DNA of 64,000 bases from CAWCAL01 sp963695075 (GTDB lineage Bacteria > Actinomycetota > Acidimicrobiia > Acidimicrobiales > CAWCAL01). Location of the stretch: contig CAVOFR010000003.1 of the NCBI GenBank assembly GCA_963695075.1, positions 558,001-622,000 of the forward strand. The letters run 5' to 3'. A program made the position numbers and the translations under genes. This document shows positions 55,052 to 63,365 of this stretch, piece by piece. Below the pieces are notes generated by a model. The model was not told the DNA's origin, searched no databases, and worked only from the letters and a program-made list of their open reading frames with translations. How positions within the stretch are numbered: position 1 is the stretch's first letter; each line of letters starts with the position of its first letter.

Positions 55052-55152
55052 GGTTCCTCCGACGGCGGGGTGGGACCGATGATGGCCGACTTGGCGAGGC
55101 CACGGCACCTTCGGCTCGTCCGGGGTCGAACCGGTCTGGGAGACTTGCCCGC

Positions 55153-55749
55153 ATGAGAGCCCCCATCGAATCCGAGACCTCGTCCGGGCGCAACGTGCTC
55201 CCCTTCGTCGGGGTCATCGGCCTGGCCGTCGCCTTGTTGGCCGGCGGCTGGTGGTGGCGGTTCGGCGGCGAACACCTCACCGGCGGGGGTGACGAGGTCC
55301 GCGTCGGGGTCCAGGCGGGCCAACCGGTGCACATCGGGGTCCTGATCGAGACCGAAGGCGGCGGCGAAGTCACACTGGAAGAGGCCCGCGTCCGCAACGT
55401 GTCGCCCGAGGACATCGCCACAGCCGAGGTGGGGTCGGTGGAAGGCGGCGACGCGCTCGGTCTGATCATCGGCGCCGACGTCACGCCATTCTCGTTCGGG
55501 CCGATCCCCGACACCACGGTGGACGGCGACGGCCAGTTCCTGGTCGTGAGCTTCCTGGCCGACGACCCGGGGGTGTACACGCTCGAGGACGTCATCGTGC
55601 GCTATCGAGCCGGATTCCGCCGACGGGGCACGGTCGCCGATCTGTGCGCGGTCGTCACCGTGACCGAAGCCGAGCCCGACACCCCCGCCGACGAGCTGAG
55701 CGAAGACGACGCTGCGATCGTCCGGGAAGCCGAGACGGCCGACTGCTGA
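55153..55749 (+). CDS. small membrane-anchored protein of unknown function
   Basis: 198 residues. One hydrophobic segment (about 15-33, VLPFVGVIGLAVALLAGGWWW) anchors the protein, with the acidic, Gly/Val-rich remainder probably outside. The extracytoplasmic part has a repeated strand pattern, and ends in EAETADC with a terminal Cys. No family recognised. The stop codon's final base starts the 35-bp hairpin repeat, and the acyl-CoA dehydrogenase converges from the other side. Confidence 0.65.
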   Translation: MRAPIESETSSGRNVLPFVGVIGLAVALLAGGWWWRFGGEHLTGGGDEVRVGVQAGQPVHIGVLIETEGGGEVTLEEARVRNVSPEDIATAEVGSVEGGDALGLIIGADVTPFSFGPIPDTTVDGDGQFLVVSFLADDPGVYTLEDVIVRYRAGFRRRGTVADLCAVVTVTEAEPDTPADELSEDDAAIVREAETADC

Positions 55750-55783
55750 GTGCGTCATCGGGGTCTGTCCCCGGTAACGCACT
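55749..55783 (+). repeat. 35-bp palindromic repeat, copy 2 (between convergent stops)
   Basis: It begins AGTGCGTCATCGGGG and ends CCCCGGTAACGCACT, with a TCTGT loop. Its first base is the last base of the TGA of the membrane-anchored protein, and its last base is the first base of the TCA complement of the acyl-CoA dehydrogenase stop. It therefore fits exactly between the two genes and is a likely bidirectional terminator. Confidence 0.9.
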
Positions 55784-57024
55784 CAGGCTTGCGGCTTGGG
55801 CTCCTTGGGGAGGCCGAGCACCCGCTCGCCCACGATGTTGCGCTGGATCTCGGCGGTCCCACCCCAGATGGTCTCCGAACGGGAGAAGAAGAACGCCGAC
55901 TGCATGGCATCGGCCGGATACTCCGTGCTCACGGCGCGGCGACCGTAGCCGGGCACCATCTCCTCGAGGTCCGGGTTGCCGTGGAGCAGTTGGCCCGACG
56001 GGCCCATCACGTCGACGTAGAGCTCCATGACGTCGCGGTGGTACTCGCTCCAGAACATCTTGTTGGTCGCCCCGAGCGCCGCGATCCCCGGGTCCTTCTT
56101 GCCGGTGAGGGTGGCGGACAGCGACCGCAGCCCGTTCACGCGCATGATCTCGACCTTGGACGTGGCCATCATGAGTCGTTGTCGGATCACGGGATCGTCG
56201 ACGGCTCCGTTCTCCCGGGCGATCTCGATGATGCGGTCGAGCTCGGCCTCGAAGCGCCGATAGCCGGTGGTCGCCGATGTGCCTCGCTCGAATCCGAGCG
56301 TGGTCATCGCGACCTTCCATCCGTTGTTGACGCCGCCGATGACGTTCTCCTTCGGGCAACGGACGTCGGTGAGGAACACCTCGTTGAACTCGTCGGAGCG
56401 ATCGACCTGGATGATCGGTCGGACCTCGACCCCGGGCTGGTCCATGGGGCAGAGGAGATAGGAGATCCCGGCGTGCTTCGACACGGTCTTGTCGGTGCGG
56501 CAGAGGATGAATATGTAGTCGGCGTTCTGGGCCTGGGTGGTCCAGATCTTCTGACCGTTGATGACCCATTCGTCACCGTCGAGCTCGGCCGTGGTCGACA
56601 GCGACGCCAGGTCGCTCCCGGCATCGGGCTCGCTGAACCCCTGGCACCATCGGGTCTCGCCGCTGAGGATGCCGGGGATGAACTGCTTCTTCTGCTCCTC
56701 GGTCCCCCACTGGAGAATGGTGGGACCGACGAGGGTGTCGCCGAAGAAGTCGCCGCGCATCGGTGCCTTCGCCCGGTGGAACTCCTCGGCCAGCACCACC
56801 GACTCCATGGTCGAAAGCCCCCGACCGCCGTACTCCTCGGGCCACGACGCACAGAACCAGCGGCCCTCGGTCATCTTCTCGGGCCAGCTCCGGTTGAATT
56901 CGACCCGCTCTTCGTCGGACATCTCGACGCCGTCGTCGAACCAACCGTCGGGGAGGCTCTCCTCCAGCCAGGCGCGGATCTCGGTGCGGAACGTCTCGGC
57001 CTCGGGCGGGTAGCTCAGATCCAT
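55783..57024 (-). CDS. acyl-CoA dehydrogenase family protein
   Basis: 413 residues. FAD-dependent enzymes of this family oxidise acyl-CoAs at the alpha-beta bond or related thioesters. The conserved region WCQGFSEPDAGSDLASLSTTA and the C-terminal IWGGTAEIQRNIVGERVLGLP motif are present, with MDLSYPPEAETFRTEIRAWL as the N-terminus. The ATG at 57024 was chosen because the longer frame runs into the divergent gene. Electron transfer to ETF is expected (etfA is at the end of the window). Confidence 0.93.
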   Translation of the reverse strand: MDLSYPPEAETFRTEIRAWLEESLPDGWFDDGVEMSDEERVEFNRSWPEKMTEGRWFCASWPEEYGGRGLSTMESVVLAEEFHRAKAPMRGDFFGDTLVGPTILQWGTEEQKKQFIPGILSGETRWCQGFSEPDAGSDLASLSTTAELDGDEWVINGQKIWTTQAQNADYIFILCRTDKTVSKHAGISYLLCPMDQPGVEVRPIIQVDRSDEFNEVFLTDVRCPKENVIGGVNNGWKVAMTTLGFERGTSATTGYRRFEAELDRIIEIARENGAVDDPVIRQRLMMATSKVEIMRVNGLRSLSATLTGKKDPGIAALGATNKMFWSEYHRDVMELYVDVMGPSGQLLHGNPDLEEMVPGYGRRAVSTEYPADAMQSAFFFSRSETIWGGTAEIQRNIVGERVLGLPKEPKPQA

Positions 57025-57093
57025 GGCCGCAGCGTATCCAGGCAGCCCCGAGCGGCTCCAGATCGCCGCCCGGGCGCGTCGTATGATCGGCCC

Positions 57094-57921
57094 ATGACCG
57101 ACACCCCGAAGGAAGACTGGTACCCCGACCCTTTCGGGCGGCACGAGCACCGCTACTGGGACGGCGCCCGCTGGACCGAGCACGTGTCCAGCTCGGGCAA
57201 ACGGTCGGTCGACCAACCGGTCGCACCGAGTCAGGTCCCCACCGGCGACCATGCGCCCGAGCAGGTCCAGCGTCAGGTCCAGCGGGCCGGAGGCGCCGGC
57301 TCAAGTGCATTCCAGGGTGGCGGCTCACCGATGAACGAACCGGTGCTCGTCGTGAACCAGAAGGCCAAGTTCATGGAGCTCAACACCGAGTACGCCATCC
57401 ACTCCCAGGACGGGACCCAGATCGGAGCGATCAGGCAGGTCGGACAGAGCCAGGCGCGCAAGGCCCTCCGGGCCCTGACCAGCGTCGACCAGTACCTGAC
57501 CCACACCCTCCAGGTCGTCGACGCGGCCGGCACCGTCCTGCTGAGCGTCACTCGACCGGGAAAGGTCTTCAAGTCGAAGATCCACGTCTCCGACGCGGCC
57601 GGCAATCAGATCGGGAGCATCGTCCAACAGAACATGATGGGCAAGATTCGCTTCTCGCTCGAGGCCGACGGCACGAAGATCGGCTCACTGAACGCCGAGA
57701 ACTGGCGGGCGTGGAACTTCCACATACTCGACGCGTCGGACGTCGAGGTGGCCCGGATCACCAAGACGTGGGAAGGCCTGGGCAAGACCATGTTCACCAC
57801 CGCGGACCACTACGTACTGGCCATCCAGCGGCCGCTCGAGGATCCGCTGCGCAGCATGGTCGTCGCCACGGCCGCCGCCGTCGACCTCGCTCTCAAGCAG
57901 GACAAGCGCGGCTTCAACTAG
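57094..57921 (+). CDS. DUF2510 plus LURP-one/phospholipid-scramblase-like protein
   Basis: 275 residues. The N-terminus has the DUF2510 pattern (DWYPDPFGRHEHRYWDGARWTEHV, residues 8-31), a short motif that often precedes membrane or transport proteins in actinobacteria. A Gln/Pro/Gly linker (about 35-78) leads to a tubby-like/LURP-one domain (about 85-260) with LVVNQKAKFMELNTEYAI, VLLSVTRPGKVFKSKIHVSDAAG and GKTMFTTADHYVLAIQRPL. Related proteins bind lipids. No membrane segment is clear. It diverges from the acyl-CoA dehydrogenase across 69 bp. Confidence 0.85.
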   Translation: MTDTPKEDWYPDPFGRHEHRYWDGARWTEHVSSSGKRSVDQPVAPSQVPTGDHAPEQVQRQVQRAGGAGSSAFQGGGSPMNEPVLVVNQKAKFMELNTEYAIHSQDGTQIGAIRQVGQSQARKALRALTSVDQYLTHTLQVVDAAGTVLLSVTRPGKVFKSKIHVSDAAGNQIGSIVQQNMMGKIRFSLEADGTKIGSLNAENWRAWNFHILDASDVEVARITKTWEGLGKTMFTTADHYVLAIQRPLEDPLRSMVVATAAAVDLALKQDKRGFN

Positions 57922-57939
57922 GCCGGGCCGAGTTCCCGC

Positions 57940-58416
57940 TCACAAGCCCGGCTTGAACACCATGTCGAGGATGAGCAGGACCAGAACGAGGTGGTTGATA
58001 CCACCGAACATGGCCAGCTTCTTCTCTTGCGCGGCCAGGTCGTCCGCATCCCCCCGTTCGGAGGCGGCGACGGCCTTGAGGCCCGCCGGGCGCAACACGA
58101 ACGTGCCTATGCCGACGCCGATGATCCACAGCGCGAACGCGATGCTGATCCAGGTCTGTGAGAACTCCCACGGATCGCCGATCAGCACTAGGACGATACC
58201 GAGACCGCCGGTCACCCAGAGCGCGGGATTGACGAGGATCTGGTCCACGGCGGCGCTCATCCGGAGCCCGAACGTCCTGGTGTCGCCCTCGGCTGCTCCG
58301 GTCCGGGACCCGATCACCGCGAGAGCGAATGCCGCTCCCCCACCGACCACCGCCAACAGGATGTGGGCGAAGAGCAGCCAGTCGTAGCCGGCCTCACCGG
58401 GCAGGGCACCGATCAT
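57940..58416 (-). CDS. DUF2269-like integral membrane protein
   Basis: 158 residues with four membrane segments (about 13-35, 60-80, 88-108, 135-157). LLFAHILLAVVGGG, SAAVDQILVNPALWVTGGLGIVLVLI and SFALWIIGVGIGTFVLRPAG are typical of the DUF2269 group, with conserved Asp and Asn-Pro in the second helix. Function unknown. The stop lies 18 bases from the stop of the DUF2510 gene, so the two converge. Confidence 0.75.
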   Translation of the reverse strand: MIGALPGEAGYDWLLFAHILLAVVGGGAAFALAVIGSRTGAAEGDTRTFGLRMSAAVDQILVNPALWVTGGLGIVLVLIGDPWEFSQTWISIAFALWIIGVGIGTFVLRPAGLKAVAASERGDADDLAAQEKKLAMFGGINHLVLVLLILDMVFKPGL

Positions 58417-58499
58417 GAGTCAACCTCCGAGGATGGGAACACCGTGACCGTAGCGGGGCGGGGACGGCGCCGGACGCGCCCATGTCTAGAGTTGAGACC

Positions 58500-59666
58500 A
58501 TGAACGCCCCGGAAACCCCCGCGTCACCCGAGGCCGACGAGGCCGAGCCGACCCGCTGGCGACACCAGTGGAAGGAGCTGTTCGCCGAGGTGATCGACAC
58601 CGGGCTCTGCACCGGATGCGCCGGCTGTGTCGTCGCCTGCCCCCACGACGTGATCGGATACCACCACCGCGAGGGCGAGTACAAGCCGTTCCACCTCGAG
58701 GAGGAGCTGGGCCCCGAGAACTGCATCCACGGTGAGAAGGGCTGCACCACCTGTACCCGGGCGTGCCCCCGTTTCCGGGCCTGGGAGCTCGAGGCCGACG
58801 ACCATCTCTTCGCCCGGACCCGCGAGGACGACGAGATCGCCGGCATCTACCAGGACATCCTCCTCACCCGGGCCTCCGACGACATGGTCAACCAGATGGG
58901 CCAGGACGGCGGGCTGGTCTCGGCCCTGCTCATCTGGGCCATGGCCGAGGGCTACATCGACGCGGCGTGCGTCTCGAACCTCGAAGGTGACGGATCGTCG
59001 TGGAAGGCCGTCCCCGGGGTGGCGACGAACAAGGAGGAGATCCTCGCCGCCGCCGGCAGCCGATACACGTACTCGGCCAACACGCTGGCCATGCCCGAGG
59101 CGCGCGAACGGGGCTTCGAGAAGCTCGCGCTGGTCGGTATGAGCTGTCAGGCCTCGGTCCCTCCGGTCATGTGGCATCGCAGGGCCGGCAAGGCCGGCCG
59201 GCCGATCGTGTTCAACATCGGGCTGCTGTGCTCGAAGACCTTCGACGACGCCATCTTCCACGAGCTGTTCTGGACCAAGTACGGGCTCGACCGCCGCGAC
59301 ATGGTCAAGATGAACATCAAGGGTGTCTTCCAGATCTGGATGCGCAACGGCGACTATCACGAGATCAACCTGAAGGAATGCCACGCCTGGACCCGCGAGG
59401 GGTGCACGCACTGCCCCGACTTCGCGGCCGAACATGCGGACATCTCCACCGGCGGCATCGGTGAGAACGACGACTGGACGTTGACCATCGTGCGGACCGA
59501 CCTGGGCCGCGAGATCATCTCCCGGATGATCGACAGCGGTGCCATCATCGCCAAGCCGGGCGACGAGGATCCCGGCGCGATCACGCTCATGCGCAAGCTG
59601 GCGGCCAAGAGCCGATCCCGATGGCCGGAGTGGGCGGCCGAGAACGTCCGGGTGGGTCTGGGCTGA
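58500..59666 (+). CDS. coenzyme F420 hydrogenase/dehydrogenase beta-subunit-like iron-sulfur protein
   Basis: 388 residues. Two ferredoxin-type [4Fe-4S] motifs are at the N-terminus: Cys37, 40, 43, 47 in CTGCAGCVVACP and Cys75, 82, 85, 89 in CIHGEKGCTTCTRACP. The FrhB/FdhB domain follows, with GQDGGLVSALLIWAMAEG, the GMSCQASVPPVMW segment, NIGLLCSKTFDD and ECHAWTREGCTHCPDF, the last adding three more cysteines. Such proteins move electrons between F420H2 and an iron-sulfur partner. A start at 58482 (six residues longer) is also possible. Partner not identified. Confidence 0.88.
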   Translation: MNAPETPASPEADEAEPTRWRHQWKELFAEVIDTGLCTGCAGCVVACPHDVIGYHHREGEYKPFHLEEELGPENCIHGEKGCTTCTRACPRFRAWELEADDHLFARTREDDEIAGIYQDILLTRASDDMVNQMGQDGGLVSALLIWAMAEGYIDAACVSNLEGDGSSWKAVPGVATNKEEILAAAGSRYTYSANTLAMPEARERGFEKLALVGMSCQASVPPVMWHRRAGKAGRPIVFNIGLLCSKTFDDAIFHELFWTKYGLDRRDMVKMNIKGVFQIWMRNGDYHEINLKECHAWTREGCTHCPDFAAEHADISTGGIGENDDWTLTIVRTDLGREIISRMIDSGAIIAKPGDEDPGAITLMRKLAAKSRSRWPEWAAENVRVGLG

Positions 59667-59672
59667 CGCCCG

Positions 59673-60095
59673 TCAGGCGGTTCCACCCGAGGGTGTGGTC
59701 AACGCGATCTCCTGGAGGATCTCGACCGAGGCCTCCAGACGGGCCTGATCGTCCTCGGACACCAATCCGGTGGGCACCTCGTCCATGTCCAGCAGGTCGG
59801 GTTCCTCGTCTATCGCACCCGAGACCAGCGTGAAGTCATCGAATGGGAGCTCCTCGCGGATCTGCTCCCACATGGATGCGCACTCGTCGTAGTTGGGGTA
59901 GGACTCGGGGTCGATGACCTTGCCGTCCTTGAACTGCGCCGGTTGGCCCTCGATGGGTTCCAGGCAGCCGATGAGATAGTTCTCGGTGGCCTGGTCGTAG
60001 GTCTCGACCGAGTCGCTGGTGCAGGCGCCGAGGAGGACGACGCCGAGCACCAGGATGGTGATCGATCGAGCGCCGGGAAGTCGTTTGCCGAACAT
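59673..60095 (-). CDS. small putative lipoprotein of unknown function
   Basis: 140 residues. The ATG at 60095 has GGAGAGG upstream. A hydrophobic segment ends in lipobox L-L-G-A-C (Cys25). The mature part is acidic and has two cysteines (in LIGCLEPIEG and DECASMWEQ). No family recognised. The 3' end is six bases from the stop of the F420-beta gene, a convergent arrangement without a hairpin. Confidence 0.7.
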   Translation of the reverse strand: MFGKRLPGARSITILVLGVVLLGACTSDSVETYDQATENYLIGCLEPIEGQPAQFKDGKVIDPESYPNYDECASMWEQIREELPFDDFTLVSGAIDEEPDLLDMDEVPTGLVSEDDQARLEASVEILQEIALTTPSGGTA

Positions 60096-60169
60096 GGCCT
60101 CTCCGAATCGGGGGACGACAGACCGTAGCCTCGTCCACGGTCCGATGTGACGTCGCCGCGCCGGGTGGG

Positions 60170-60364
60170 TCAGTCGCCGGGCGGCGGAGGTGACGCCCAG
60201 CCCGCGGCCTTCAGAAGCGCTCGGCGGAGCGAATCGTCGGGGGAGCTCATCACGAGGTCGATCACCGTCTCGCCTTCCGAGGACACCCACACCAGGGCTC
60301 CGCCCATGGCGAAGGGGATCTGGGTGACCTCGTATTTCTGCAGGAGCTCGGTGATGTCTTCCAC
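60170..60364 (-). CDS. small hypothetical protein
   Basis: 64 residues from a GTG at 60364. The sequence has a plausible amphipathic profile and a Pro-rich end (SPPPPGD). No family recognised and no strong ribosome site. It lies between the lipoprotein and the divergent TauE gene. It may be a real small protein, because the composition is protein-like. Confidence 0.5.
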   Translation of the reverse strand: MEDITELLQKYEVTQIPFAMGGALVWVSSEGETVIDLVMSSPDDSLRRALLKAAGWASPPPPGD

Positions 60365-60528
60365 GCCAGGAGTGTCGCCATTTTCGGTGGCGGACCGGAT
60401 GAGTCAACCGACCCAACGTCGTGGATTCGGGACGATTTGCCCAGGGCCGGATGGTCCGTTCGGCTGATGCGCTCAGCCGAATCACCCGAGTTCCGCACTC
60501 CACGCCGGTGCCGTGCAGACTTGGCCCG

Positions 60529-61338
60529 ATGGATCCGGGGCTGCTGCGTGACGTGCTCACCATCCTGGTCGGCGTCGCCACCGGGGTGCTCTCCGGCCTC
60601 TTCGGTGTCGGGGGAGCCGTCATCTCGACTCCGGGAATCCGTTTGCTGGGTGTCGGAGCGCTGACAGCGGTGGGCACGACCCTGCCCTCGATCATCCCCG
60701 GTGCCGCGACCGGCGCCGTTCGCTACCGACGCGAGGGGCTGATCGACGGGCGGGCGGTCGCTCTGACCGCGCCGGCGGGTGTGATCGCCGCGTGGCTCGG
60801 AGCCGAGCTCGCTCCCCTGATTCCAGGCGAAGGCCACGTCCTGCAGCTGGCGACGGCCGGGCTGCTGGGCGTGAGCGCGTGGCGGATGATCACGCAGCGA
60901 TCGAGGACTCAGGACGCCGCAGATCTCGTCGCCCCGAATGCGACACCCGCGCCGCTCGCGCATCAACGCCGTGCGCTGGTGCTCATCGGGACCGGCGCCG
61001 GAGTGCTCTCGGGGCTGCTCGGCATCGGTGGCGGCGTCATCATGGTGCCCGCGTTCACCCACTTCGCCGGGCTGCGACTGAAGGAGGCGATCGGCACGTC
61101 GCTGGTGTGCGTCGGGCTCTTCGCCATCCCCGGGAGCATCGCCCACAGCCTGAACGGCACGATCGACTGGCGTGTCGCCCTGCTCCTCGCCGTGGGCGTC
61201 GTGCCCGGAGCGCGGATGGGATCGGCGCTCACGATCAAGGCCTCCGAGGAGCGTGTGCGCCTCACCGTCGGCGTGTTCCTCGCTGTCACCGCGGTGCTGT
61301 ACGCCACCGGCGAACTGTGGTCGCTTCTCAGCCGCTGA
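60529..61338 (+). CDS. TauE/SafE family membrane transporter
   Basis: 269 residues with eight or so membrane segments in two related halves. Each half starts with the family motif GLFGVGGAVISTPGI and GLLGIGGGVIMVPAF, about 155 residues apart. Members export or import sulfite, sulfoacetate or other small organic anions. The ATG at 60529 precedes DPGLLRDVLTILVGVATG. The longer upstream frame looks non-coding. Copy D of the interspersed repeat follows the stop. Confidence 0.88.
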   Translation: MDPGLLRDVLTILVGVATGVLSGLFGVGGAVISTPGIRLLGVGALTAVGTTLPSIIPGAATGAVRYRREGLIDGRAVALTAPAGVIAAWLGAELAPLIPGEGHVLQLATAGLLGVSAWRMITQRSRTQDAADLVAPNATPAPLAHQRRALVLIGTGAGVLSGLLGIGGGVIMVPAFTHFAGLRLKEAIGTSLVCVGLFAIPGSIAHSLNGTIDWRVALLLAVGVVPGARMGSALTIKASEERVRLTVGVFLAVTAVLYATGELWSLLSR

Positions 61339-61358
61339 CCGCTACCGCCCCGACCAAC

Positions 61359-61411
61359 CCGAAATCTGGTCCGGTTCCGGCGGTGAGCGACGGATGCGCA
61401 CCGAGATTTCA
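61359..61411 (+). repeat. interspersed intergenic repeat, copy D
   Basis: It begins CCGAAATCTGGTCC with a second half, GCGGTGAGCGACGG, that aligns with the other copies without gaps but has lost hairpin pairing. Instead GAAATCT (61361-61367) is inversely repeated as AGATTTC (61404-61410). It lies between the TauE gene and the histidine-phosphatase gene. Confidence 0.8.
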
Positions 61412-61428
61412 GTGAGGGGACCGATAGC

Positions 61429-62145
61429 GTGCGGGGCATCGTGAGTACGCCTCGATCCGAGCCACGCGGCCGCCTGACGCGGCCCGTCGCGGCCGCGCCG
61501 ACCCTCGTGCTCTTCGTCCGTCACGGTCAGACCGGCACCACGGGCAGGGTGCTGCCCGGACGGGCCCCCGGCCTGCACCTCGCCCCCGCCGGACAGGCGC
61601 AGGCCGACAGGACCGCCGCTCGCATCGGCGGGCTGGCCGAGGCGAGCCGAAAGGGACTCGACGGAGGCGTCGCTGCGGTCTACGCATCTCCCATGGAGCG
61701 CGCCCAGGAGACCGCTCGCCCGATCGCCCGAGCCGTGAAACGGCGGGTCCGCACCGACCGCGGCCTCGACGAATGCGACTTCGGGGACTGGACCGGTCGG
61801 CGGCTCTCCGCCCTCCGCAACCGACCCGAGTGGGCCACGATCCAGCGCTACCCGAGCGGGTTCCGATTCCCGGACGGTGAATCCTTCTCCGAGATGCAGA
61901 CCCGCATGACCGGCGCCGTCGCCCACCTCGTCGGACGGCATCCCGGCGCCACTATCGTGGCCGTCTCGCATGCCGACACGATCAAGGCGGCCCTGGCCGC
62001 CGCCCTCGGGACCCATCTCGACCAGTTCCAACGGATCGTCGTGTCGCCCTGTTCGGTCAGCGCCGTCCTCTACACGGCGACGGGTCCGGTGGTCCTGACG
62101 GTCAACTCCACCGGTGACGACCTCACCGAGCTCGCGCCGTCATGA
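61429..62145 (+). CDS. histidine phosphatase family protein (MSMEG_4193-like)
   Basis: 238 residues from a GTG at 61429. A second GTG at 61441 is also possible. The phosphoglycerate-mutase-like fold has VLFVRHGQTGTTGRVLPGRAPGL with the phosphohistidine, YASPMERAQETARPIA, LDECDFGDWTGRRLS and the second His in VAVSHADTIKAALA. The order histidine phosphatase-DUF3090-SCO1664 is typical of actinobacteria, where the trio usually sits beside mycothiol ligase. Here it lies next to TauE and etfA. The substrate is unknown. Confidence 0.9.
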   Translation: MRGIVSTPRSEPRGRLTRPVAAAPTLVLFVRHGQTGTTGRVLPGRAPGLHLAPAGQAQADRTAARIGGLAEASRKGLDGGVAAVYASPMERAQETARPIARAVKRRVRTDRGLDECDFGDWTGRRLSALRNRPEWATIQRYPSGFRFPDGESFSEMQTRMTGAVAHLVGRHPGATIVAVSHADTIKAALAAALGTHLDQFQRIVVSPCSVSAVLYTATGPVVLTVNSTGDDLTELAPS

Positions 62146-62630
62146 GCTCGTCGTTCGACTTCTCGGATGTCGACCGCTTCTGCGTAGGTGCGGTCGGTGA
62201 GCCGGGCTCACGGGTCTTCTTCCTCCAGGTCGCGGCGGAGGACGCCGTCGTGTCGTTGAAGCTGGAGAAGCAGCAGGTGGCGGCGCTGGCGGAGTACCTG
62301 GCCCGGATCCTCGATGACCTCGGTCCCGTGGGGGATCCACCGGCCGGCCAGGACGGGATCGACGAACCCGTCGTGGCCGAGTGGGCGGTGGGCGCCATCG
62401 GTGTCGCGCTCGACGAGGCCGAGGGACACATCGTGCTGATGGCCGAGCAGATCGAGGACCCCGACACGCCGGACGACGATTCGGCAACGCTGCGGGTCGA
62501 GCTGAGTCGCGTCCAGGTCCGCTCCTTCATCGACCAGGCCCGCGAGCTGGTGGCCCGCGGTCGACCGCTCTGCCAGTTGTGTGGTGGACCGAAGGACCCC
62601 GACGGGCACGTGTGTCCCCGCCTGAACTGA
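62142..62630 (+). CDS. DUF3090 family protein
   Basis: 162 residues. The N-terminus reads FDFSDVDRFCVGAVGEPGSRVFFLQV and the C-terminus has a zinc-ribbon-like CQLCGGPKDPDGHVC (Cys-x2-Cys and a later Cys), both features of DUF3090. It overlaps the phosphatase stop in an ATGA arrangement, so they are coupled. No enzymatic function is known for the family. Confidence 0.92.
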   Translation: MSSSFDFSDVDRFCVGAVGEPGSRVFFLQVAAEDAVVSLKLEKQQVAALAEYLARILDDLGPVGDPPAGQDGIDEPVVAEWAVGAIGVALDEAEGHIVLMAEQIEDPDTPDDDSATLRVELSRVQVRSFIDQARELVARGRPLCQLCGGPKDPDGHVCPRLN

Positions 62631-62638
62631 GGTCATCG

Positions 62639-63349
62639 GTGGAACCGGACCGGCCCCCATCGGTCGAGCGGATCCTGCGCGAGGGTGAGCTCGAGCTGAA
62701 GGGGCGTATGCCGTGGAGCTCCAACGCGACCTTCCTCGTCGAGTCCGAGCTCGCCGGCGCCACCGCTCTCGGCGTGTACAAGCCCGGCCGGGGCGAGCGC
62801 CCCCTCCATGACTTCCCGGCCGGTCTCTACCGCCGGGAGGTGGCCGTCTACGAGCTATCCGAGCAGCTCGGCTGGCGGCTGGTCCCGTTCACCATCGAAC
62901 GCGACGGACCGCACGGCATGGGTTCGGTCCAGGAGTTCGTCGACGCCGACTTCGAACAGCACTACTTCACGCTGGTCGAAGATCGAGCCCACACACCCGC
63001 GCTCCAGCGCATGTGCCTCCTCGATGTGGTGGCCAACAACACCGATCGCAAGGGTGGTCACTGCCTCGTCGACGCCGACCAGCACGTCTGGGGTATCGAC
63101 AACGGCCTGAGCTTCCATGCCCAGTTCAAGCTCCGGACGGTCATCTGGGAGTGGGGTGGCGAACCGATTCCGGACCCGATGCTCGAGGATCTCTCCTCGC
63201 TCTGCGACGTGGGGCTCGCGCCCGAGGTGGGCGGGCCGCTCGACGCCTTCGAACGCGACGCGGCCCTGGCCCGGACCCGCGCGCTCCTACGGTCCCGGAC
63301 CTTTCCGGTCGATCCGAGCGGCCACCGCTACCCCTGGCCGCTCGTCTGA
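62639..63349 (+). CDS. SCO1664-family protein (PI3/PI4-kinase-like)
   Basis: 236 residues from a GTG at 62639 with GAGG about seven bases upstream. The fold resembles PI3/PI4-kinase-like proteins: ALGVYKPGRGERPLHDFPAGLY near the N-terminus, DVVANNTDRKGGHCLV in the catalytic-loop position and GIDNGLSFH as the metal-binding loop. It could be a small-molecule or protein kinase or a pseudokinase. It ends the trio and converges on etfA. Confidence 0.88.
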   Translation: MEPDRPPSVERILREGELELKGRMPWSSNATFLVESELAGATALGVYKPGRGERPLHDFPAGLYRREVAVYELSEQLGWRLVPFTIERDGPHGMGSVQEFVDADFEQHYFTLVEDRAHTPALQRMCLLDVVANNTDRKGGHCLVDADQHVWGIDNGLSFHAQFKLRTVIWEWGGEPIPDPMLEDLSSLCDVGLAPEVGGPLDAFERDAALARTRALLRSRTFPVDPSGHRYPWPLV

Positions 63350-63365
63350 GCCGGGTCAGTACCCG

